Of a stretch of 6,974 nucleotides of DNA, positions 1 through 5,152 are shown in pieces (within the stretch, counting starts at the first letter, position 1; the number at the start of each line of letters is the position of its first letter). Under the pieces are notes generated by a model. It was not told the DNA's origin, ran no database searches, and saw only the letters and a list, made by a program, of their open reading frames with translations. This DNA is from Chitinophaga pinensis. GTDB taxonomy: Bacteria; Bacteroidota; Bacteroidia; Flavobacteriales_D; Crocinitomicaceae. The stretch spans positions 1-6,974 of the forward strand of contig CAMDGP010000118.1 of NCBI GenBank assembly GCA_945897765.1, in the 5' to 3' direction. The position numbers were made by a program, and so were the translations under genes.

Positions 1-1869
1 ACCCCATAAAAACCAACGGTCTTTGTTGTATTTAACTAAGAAATCAATACCGTAAGATTGACCCGATTCTAGGATGAAATCTTTTTTGAAAACAGCATCA
101 ATTTGTTCAAATTGAGCAACATCTTCGTATAATTTATTTTGATTAATATTACTCAATTGTGAGAAATATTTATAATAACCTTCTACGTTGAAAGAAATGT
201 TTTTTCCTAAATCATACTCAAAACCAAGAATCGCATGCCAAGCATATTGTAATCCGTTTTTGGTATCTTTCATTTGTTGAAATTCATTAATGAATTGCTC
301 TTGAACATTTGTCGGCGCCGATAACAAACCATTGAATAAATTCACAACATCTTTGTCGGATGAGGCAGAAGTAAAGTTTTGAGAGAAACGTCCACCTGAG
401 AATTTGAATCTTAAATTTTCGTTAGCATTGTATTTCAAACCTAATCGAGGCTCAGGTGAAATTGTATTTAAAGAAGCATAAACTTGTACACGCATTCCGG
501 CTTGAATTACCCAACGATTTGTTACTTTTCTATAATTAAAATAAGTTCCAATTTCTGTAGTAAAATTATTAGCTTCAATTTTTCGTTTCGCTTCGTTGTA
601 AGTAACAAATTGGGTGTTAAATCCGCTCAAATTGAAACCGTAATTCATTTCACTTTCATTTTTCAAAAAGACGCTAAAATCAAAACCTAGATCAAAACCT
701 CCAATTTTTGAATAACGAGGCTCTAAAGCGGTTTCTGCAAATGTTGTTTGAAAATTACTTCCGTTTACGTGTCCACGAATGAAGATTGGGGAACCACTTG
801 GTACCATTAAAAAGTTGATTCCTCCACCTGATGCATCCCAGTTTAAATCTGCAACAGAATAATTTACACTATCTTGATTATGAAAACCAAAAGCGCTAAA
901 TTTTGTGCCTCCATCGGCTGTAAATGTAACTTTCCCGTATAAATCTGTGAAATTAAAAGGTAATCCGTTTCCATCATTTATTCTTGGATAGAGCGATTTT
1001 GAAGTATAATCAAGTAAGCTGTGTTTAGCTGAAAAAATATAAGAACCTGCTCTTGGAGAACCATCTTTAGTTTTTTTACCAATCGGTCCTTCAAGTACTA
1101 ATTTCGCTAAAAATGGAGAAGCAGATACTTTACCTCCAAATTCCTGTCTATTACCATCACGGTATGTAATATCCATTACTGATGAAATTCTACCACCATA
1201 CTTAGATTCAAAACCACCTGTGTAAATGTCAACGTTTTTAACTAATTCCGTTTCAAAAATGGAGAAGAAACCGATAGAGTGAAATGGATTGTAAACAGTC
1301 ATTCCATCCAATAATACTTTATTTTGAATTGGTGTTCCTCCTCGAACATACAATTGTCCACCTTGATCACCTGTTGTTACAACTCCCGGCGTTACACTAA
1401 AAGCTCCAACAATATCATTTTCGGCTCCATAACTTGGTATTCGCTCGAGTCCCTTTTGATCTAATTTTAATTTAGAAATTCCAATTTCTGTTCTTTTTGT
1501 TTTACTATCAGCTGAGACCTTAACTTCTTCGAATTCTTTTACGTTTTCTCTGACTACTAATTCAAACTTTAAATCGTAAATCTTTTTTCCATCTTTAATT
1601 TCAACATTCGAATAGATGGTTTCAAATTTGAAATTATCAACCTTCAAAATGTATTTACCTTTCGCTAATTTTGGAATGGAGAAAAAACCATTCAAATCAG
1701 TTACTGCACCGGCTATAATTGAACTATCTATTTTGAGAACTTTGATTTTTTCAAAACTCATGGGTTCACCATTTGATTTATCGTAAATAAAACCACGTAT
1801 TGTGTTATCCTGAGAAAAACTTGTAAATGTTAGAAATACAAGTGTAAATAATGAATAAATTCTATGCAT
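1..1869 (-). CDS. TonB-dependent outer-membrane receptor with carboxypeptidase-regulatory-like N-terminal domain (3' end cut off by the window)
   Basis: The frame stays open from ATG at 1869-1867 to the window edge, giving 623 codons without a stop; the last part of the beta-barrel lies outside. Residues 1-19 form a signal peptide (MHRIYSLFTLVFLTFTSFS, then Q). Residues about 23-105 look like a carboxypeptidase-regulatory-like beta-sandwich (IRGFIYDKSNGEP, GAVTDLNGFFSI). A short linker with EEVKVSA (115-120) is followed by a plug domain at about 127-238, with YVRGGTP, NKVLLDGMTVYNPFHSIGFF and VDIYTGGFESKYGGRIS. The rest alternates beta-strands and aromatic residues as in a 22-strand barrel. 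Such receptors import ligands across the outer membrane using TonB-ExbBD energy. The plug has LLDGMTVYNP rather than the SusC-type VVDGV motif, and no SusD-like lipoprotein gene is visible, so this is probably not a SusC glycan receptor. The ligand cannot be told. It lies 68 bases downstream of the hydrolase gene. No strong Shine-Dalgarno site precedes the start, which is normal for this phylum. Confidence 0.95.
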   Translation of the reverse strand, partial: MHRIYSLFTLVFLTFTSFSQDNTIRGFIYDKSNGEPMSFEKIKVLKIDSSIIAGAVTDLNGFFSIPKLAKGKYILKVDNFKFETIYSNVEIKDGKKIYDLKFELVVRENVKEFEEVKVSADSKTKRTEIGISKLKLDQKGLERIPSYGAENDIVGAFSVTPGVVTTGDQGGQLYVRGGTPIQNKVLLDGMTVYNPFHSIGFFSIFETELVKNVDIYTGGFESKYGGRISSVMDITYRDGNRQEFGGKVSASPFLAKLVLEGPIGKKTKDGSPRAGSYIFSAKHSLLDYTSKSLYPRINDGNGLPFNFTDLYGKVTFTADGGTKFSAFGFHNQDSVNYSVADLNWDASGGGINFLMVPSGSPIFIRGHVNGSNFQTTFAETALEPRYSKIGGFDLGFDFSVFLKNESEMNYGFNLSGFNTQFVTYNEAKRKIEANNFTTEIGTYFNYRKVTNRWVIQAGMRVQVYASLNTISPEPRLGLKYNANENLRFKFSGGRFSQNFTSASSDKDVVNLFNGLLSAPTNVQEQFINEFQQMKDTKNGLQYAWHAILGFEYDLGKNISFNVEGYYKYFSQLSNINQNKLYEDVAQFEQIDAVFKKDFILESGQSYGIDFLVKYNKDRWFLWG

Positions 1870-1888
1870 TTGTTTGATTAAGAGTTCC

Positions 1889-1922
1889 CGAAATTAAGTA
1901 AATGAAATTAGATGGTTGACAA
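1889..1922 (-). promoter_or_regulatory. Weak candidate Bacteroidota-type promoter for the TonB receptor gene
   Basis: On the minus strand a TTG (1922-1920) is followed after 23 bases by TAATTTCG (1896-1889), one mismatch from the flavobacterial -7 consensus TAnnTTTG. The predicted start would lie about 15 bases before the ATG at 1869. The spacing is at the long end of the accepted range and the region is AT-rich, so a chance match is likely. The alternative is read-through from the hydrolase gene. Confidence 0.22.
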
Positions 1923-1937
1923 TATTCGATTATGATT

Positions 1938-3317
1938 TTAATCTTTAACAATTCGATAGGTCTTTTTTCCTGTGAAGCCTTCAATATTTACAAAGTAATT
2001 GCCCGAAGAAAATTTTGATAAATCCATAGAAATTGTTGCATCTTGGGATTCAAAGATTAAAATTGGTCTTCCACTCAAATCTAGCAATGTATAAGTCGCT
2101 ATTTTGCCACTTAAATTACTTACAGTCAATACGTTTGAAACAGGATTCGGAAATAATTTAAAAGAAATTATATTTTCATCAATTCCAACACCACCATTTG
2201 AATAAGCGTAAGGTGCACTTGTTATACAACCGTATTGATACGTTACCTTAACCGTGTAATTTCCATCTTGTGTGGCAGTAAAGGACTGGCTTGTAGCATT
2301 ATTTATGGGTGCGTTGTTATAATACCATTGATAACTTACTCCAGTAGTCGAAGCTGTTAATACTGCTCCGTTTGCTGTTATGGAAACCGCAGCGACACTC
2401 GGACAAGTGGTTACGCCTGTAGTACCTGTTGTTGAGTTTAATGCTGTTTGAAATGAAGTATAAGCTTCGCAATTATCGTTTAGAATATAATCTAACCATG
2501 GATCAAGAATTGTGTATGTTAATAATTGCTGTTGTGCTCTATCAATTGAAATGTTAGGAGAAGAAGTACTTTCACCAAAATCACAATTGAAATTTGTTTG
2601 TGCATAATAACAATGACCTCCACCTGTAATATTTACAAAGTTTTTACATGAACTTGCTAAACCATTATAAATTGGTGTATGATGTTCTGCTGCTGGCGTT
2701 ACTCCGTCTGCTGTTCCTGAAAAAATCAAAGCGGGAACTGTGATATTTGGTGCCGCCAAAGTTGCGGCTGGGTCTGTTTCTGCTGGTGCTAGACCAACAA
2801 TCCCAACGATATTTGCATTGTTTGCTGCGGCTAACATTGTTGCTCCACCACCCATTGAGTGGCCCATGATTAGTGCTTTTTGAGCTACTTTACCATTGAA
2901 AATAGAACTAACATTTGAATTCAATGCTAACATTTTCTCTGCAACTTGACGCAAATCTGTTCCAAAATCTCCATGACTAGGGCTAGGTATCAATCCACCC
3001 TCTGTTCTTGGAAATGCCAAAATATATCCCTTCGCTGCATATCGTTGCCAAATATTTGAATAAGCGTCCCACGACATTGCAAAACCATGACCAAAGGTTA
3101 TTACAGGAAATTGACCAGCGACAAGTGCAACATTATCACCAGCTGTTATGGCAGGGTAATAAATTTCAGTTTGAATTTGTCTTCCAGCACCTCCACCCGA
3201 TCCAAAGCCACCCGTTCTCGCAGGGTCATTAAAAGTGATTGTTGTGTGCCCAACCTGAAATTGTGAGAATATAGTGAATGTAAAATTATAAGCAATTAAT
3301 AGAAATATAGATTTCAT
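1938..3317 (-). CDS. Secreted alpha/beta hydrolase (PETase/cutinase/chlorophyllase-like) with Ig-like domain and T9SS type A sorting domain
   Basis: This 459-residue protein has three parts. Residues 1-18 are a signal peptide ending IFS before Q19. Residues about 23-285 form an alpha/beta-hydrolase domain: TEIYYPA (50-56), an oxyanion-hole stretch FGHGF (75-79), the nucleophile elbow GHSMGGG (152-158, Ser154), the acid in SGTADG (Asp204) and the base in TGGGHCYY (His235). Residues about 303-372 resemble an Ig-like domain (SYQWYYNN, DGNYTVKVT). Residues about 383-459 are a T9SS type A sorting domain (FKLFPNPVSN, then GNYFVNIEG and KTYRIVKD). The triad order, the GHSMGGG elbow and the GG-x-H motif fit the dienelactone hydrolase/PETase-like branch that cleaves carboxylic esters. 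The true substrate is unknown; lipids, polyesters and carbohydrate esters are all possible. After Sec export and signal removal it should pass through the T9SS and be released or anchored at the surface. Six cysteines remain in the mature part, and Cys224/Cys236 near the active-site His could pair. It starts 52 bases after comM. Confidence 0.92.
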   Translation of the reverse strand: MKSIFLLIAYNFTFTIFSQFQVGHTTITFNDPARTGGFGSGGGAGRQIQTEIYYPAITAGDNVALVAGQFPVITFGHGFAMSWDAYSNIWQRYAAKGYILAFPRTEGGLIPSPSHGDFGTDLRQVAEKMLALNSNVSSIFNGKVAQKALIMGHSMGGGATMLAAANNANIVGIVGLAPAETDPAATLAAPNITVPALIFSGTADGVTPAAEHHTPIYNGLASSCKNFVNITGGGHCYYAQTNFNCDFGESTSSPNISIDRAQQQLLTYTILDPWLDYILNDNCEAYTSFQTALNSTTGTTGVTTCPSVAAVSITANGAVLTASTTGVSYQWYYNNAPINNATSQSFTATQDGNYTVKVTYQYGCITSAPYAYSNGGVGIDENIISFKLFPNPVSNVLTVSNLSGKIATYTLLDLSGRPILIFESQDATISMDLSKFSSGNYFVNIEGFTGKKTYRIVKD

Positions 3318-3369
3318 GTTTTTAATTTTGAGTTTCTAAAGATAATAGTTTTCTCAGATTATTTGTAAT

Positions 3370-4914
3370 TTAACTCATCGCCCAATTACTTCTATCCAAA
3401 CTTCTGTATTGGATTGCTTCAGCGACATGTTGAGCTTTAATCCATTCTGAGGATTCTAAATCGGCAATTGTCCGTGCTACTTTTAAAATTCTATCATAAG
3501 CCCTTGCTGAAAGTCCCATTTTATCCATTGCCGTCTTTAAAATTTTATTGCCAACCTCATCCACTTTACAATGAATATCAAATTCCGTTTTTGACATTTG
3601 TGCGTTGCAATGAATTCCTTCATGTAATTGATAGCGTCTTTTTTGAAGGTTTCTTGCTTTTTCCACCCTTGTTCTAATTTCTTTACTTCCCTCTACTGGA
3701 ACATCGTTCGATAATTCATCAAAAGAAACGGGTGTAACTTCCACATGAATGTCAATTCGATCTAAAAGTGGCCCTGATATTTTATTCAAGTATTTTTGTA
3801 CAACTCCTGGTCCACAAACGCATTCTTTATCCGGATGATTATAATAACCACACGGACAAGGATTCATTGCTGCAACTAACATAAAACCTGCTGGATAATC
3901 AATTGAGAATTTTGCGCGAGAAATATTCACCACTCGATCTTCTAAAGGTTGACGCATTACTTCTAATACTTGTCGTTTGTATTCAGGAAGTTCATCTAGA
4001 AATAAAACGCCATTATGCGCCAATGAAATCTCACCTGGCAAAGGATAACTTCCGCCTCCAATTAAACCAATGTCTGAAATCGTGTGATGAGGTTTACGAA
4101 AAGGACGTTGCGTTATCAATCCAACTTGCCCTTTTACTTTTCCTGCAACGCTGTGAATTTTGGTTGTTTCCAATGCTTCGTCCATACTCATTGGCGGAAG
4201 AATAGTTGAAAGACGTTTGGCTAACATGGATTTTCCTGCGCCTGGAGGCCCAATCAAAATTACGTTGTGCCCACCTGCAGCAGCGATTTCAAAAGCACGT
4301 TTAATATTCATTTGTCCTTTAACATCCCGAAAATCCACATCACAATTATCAATCAAGTACTCAAACTTCTTTAAGACATCAATCTCGGTTTTTTGCAAGG
4401 TATTTTCCTCTTGATTAAAAAACGCAATCACTTCGCTTAACTTTTCGGCACCATAAACCTCTAAATCATTCACGACAGCTGCCTCTTGTGCATTTGCTTT
4501 TGGAACAATAATTCCTTTGAAACCTTCTTGTTTCGCTTGTAAAGCTATCGGTAAAATTCCTTTCGTCGCTTGAATGGAGCCATCTAAGGATAATTCACCG
4601 ATAAGCAGGTATTGGTCTAATAAATCAATTTTCACTTGGTCACTGACCGCCAAAATTCCAATGGCAATCGGCAAATCAAAAACAGAACCTTCTTTACGAA
4701 TATCGGCGGGCGCCATGTTTACCGTTATTTCCTTACCTGGAAATTTCAAATCATTGTTCTTAAAAGCGGCCTTAATTCGTTGCTGACTTTCTTTCACTGC
4801 GCTATCAGGTAAACCGACCAAATAAAAATTGACACCGATACCTAAATTTACTTCGACCGTAATCGTGGTTGCATTGATACCAAACACTGTACTGGAGTAG
4901 GTTTTAACTAACAT
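3370..4914 (-). CDS. comM: YifB/ComM-family magnesium chelatase-like AAA+ ATPase
   Basis: A complete 514-residue protein, matching the usual length of about 500-515. The N-terminal Lon-protease-like/ChlI-type domain (about 20-165) has YLVGLPDSAVKES and VNMAPADIRKEGSVFDLPIA. The AAA+ Mg-chelatase-like core (about 192-396) has DVKGQ, Walker A GPPGAGKS (222-229), the RKPHHTISDIGLIGGG segment (273-288), Walker B VLFLDE (303-308) and GPLLDRIDIHVE with a likely arginine finger at Arg386. Four cysteines in NPCPCG and ECVCGPG (353-367) are the family's usual pattern. The C-terminal helical domain (about 405-500) carries GLSARAYDRILKVARTIADL. Despite the name it is not a chelatase. In Vibrio and Haemophilus, ComM is a hexameric helicase that promotes branch migration of incoming DNA during natural transformation. 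In Bacteroidota this role is inferred by homology only. All catalytic motifs are intact. The start codon lies in one arm of an inverted repeat (4913-4959), and no good Shine-Dalgarno site is seen. Confidence 0.97.
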   Translation of the reverse strand: MLVKTYSSTVFGINATTITVEVNLGIGVNFYLVGLPDSAVKESQQRIKAAFKNNDLKFPGKEITVNMAPADIRKEGSVFDLPIAIGILAVSDQVKIDLLDQYLLIGELSLDGSIQATKGILPIALQAKQEGFKGIIVPKANAQEAAVVNDLEVYGAEKLSEVIAFFNQEENTLQKTEIDVLKKFEYLIDNCDVDFRDVKGQMNIKRAFEIAAAGGHNVILIGPPGAGKSMLAKRLSTILPPMSMDEALETTKIHSVAGKVKGQVGLITQRPFRKPHHTISDIGLIGGGSYPLPGEISLAHNGVLFLDELPEYKRQVLEVMRQPLEDRVVNISRAKFSIDYPAGFMLVAAMNPCPCGYYNHPDKECVCGPGVVQKYLNKISGPLLDRIDIHVEVTPVSFDELSNDVPVEGSKEIRTRVEKARNLQKRRYQLHEGIHCNAQMSKTEFDIHCKVDEVGNKILKTAMDKMGLSARAYDRILKVARTIADLESSEWIKAQHVAEAIQYRSLDRSNWAMS

Positions 4915-4959
4915 TTCACTTACGTTTTTTATTGTTTATTTACATTAAGTTAGTGAAAT
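4913..4959. repeat. Imperfect inverted repeat overlapping the comM start codon
   Basis: The 11-base arms ATTTCACTTAC (4913-4923) and GTTAGTGAAAT (4949-4959) match as reverse complements at 10 of 11 positions, including 8 perfect outer bases, with 25 bases between them. The left arm contains part of the comM start codon (4914-4912). In the transcript the arms could pair and partly bury the translation start; in DNA they could be a binding site. AT-rich intergenic DNA gives many such matches by chance, so function is unproven. Confidence 0.4.
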
Positions 4960-5152
4960 AGTTGATTTCGCACAAGAAAATGATTAAAATTTTGGATTAT
5001 TTTTGGTTAATAATTAATCGTTTTAATAAAGTTAACTGCTAATTTCTTCAGGTTAAAGTCAAGAATGCTTCCTTCGATTTAAGATTTACCTTAAACCTTC
5101 TTCGAGTTGGAAACTTTATTATCCACGGCGGAATTAAAAATCAAGCATCCCT
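4915..5152. other. AT-rich intergenic region between the surface-protein gene and comM
   Basis: These 238 bases hold no convincing gene on either strand. Beyond the inverted repeat at the comM start there are two small hairpin-forming palindromes: TTTAAG-ATTTAC-CTTAAA (5078-5095) and ATTATT-7 bases-AATAAT (4996-5014). Neither has a GC-rich stem with a T-run on the minus strand, so neither is a convincing terminator for the surface-protein gene. The comM promoter should lie here. On the minus strand, the shifted frame just past the surface-protein stop stays open for about 20 codons (5159-5091). Confidence 0.6.
5027..5062 (-). promoter_or_regulatory. Weak candidate promoter for comM
   Basis: On the minus strand TTGACT (5062-5057) is followed 25 bases after its TTG by TAACTTTA (5034-5027), one mismatch from TAnnTTTG. 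The spacing is a little longer than the usual range for flavobacterial promoters. Use of this site would give a 5' untranslated leader of roughly 100 bases that includes the inverted repeat at the comM start. The match is weak and other sites in this AT-rich gap are possible. Confidence 0.2.

Noticed and set aside
484..690. Plus-strand open frame inside the TonB receptor region
   Set aside because: It lies opposite a continuous, well-recognised receptor frame and shows no protein-family features.
3318..3369. Terminator or strong promoter between comM and the hydrolase gene
   Set aside because: No GC-rich hairpin with a T-run is present. A TATCTTTA half-site is visible but lacks a TTG at a suitable distance upstream.
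3903..4414. Plus-strand open frames opposite comM
   Set aside because: They overlap the highly conserved AAA+ core of comM on the other strand and have no recognisable features.
4426..4428. Cys-rich cluster of ComM as a novel zinc site
   Set aside because: The NPCPCG...ECVCGPG pattern (encoded near 3812-3858) is ordinary for the YifB/ComM family.
5078..5095. Palindrome TTTAAG-ATTTAC-CTTAAA as a terminator of the surface-protein gene
   Set aside because: The stem is short and AT-rich and no T-run follows it on the minus strand, so it does not support a terminator call.
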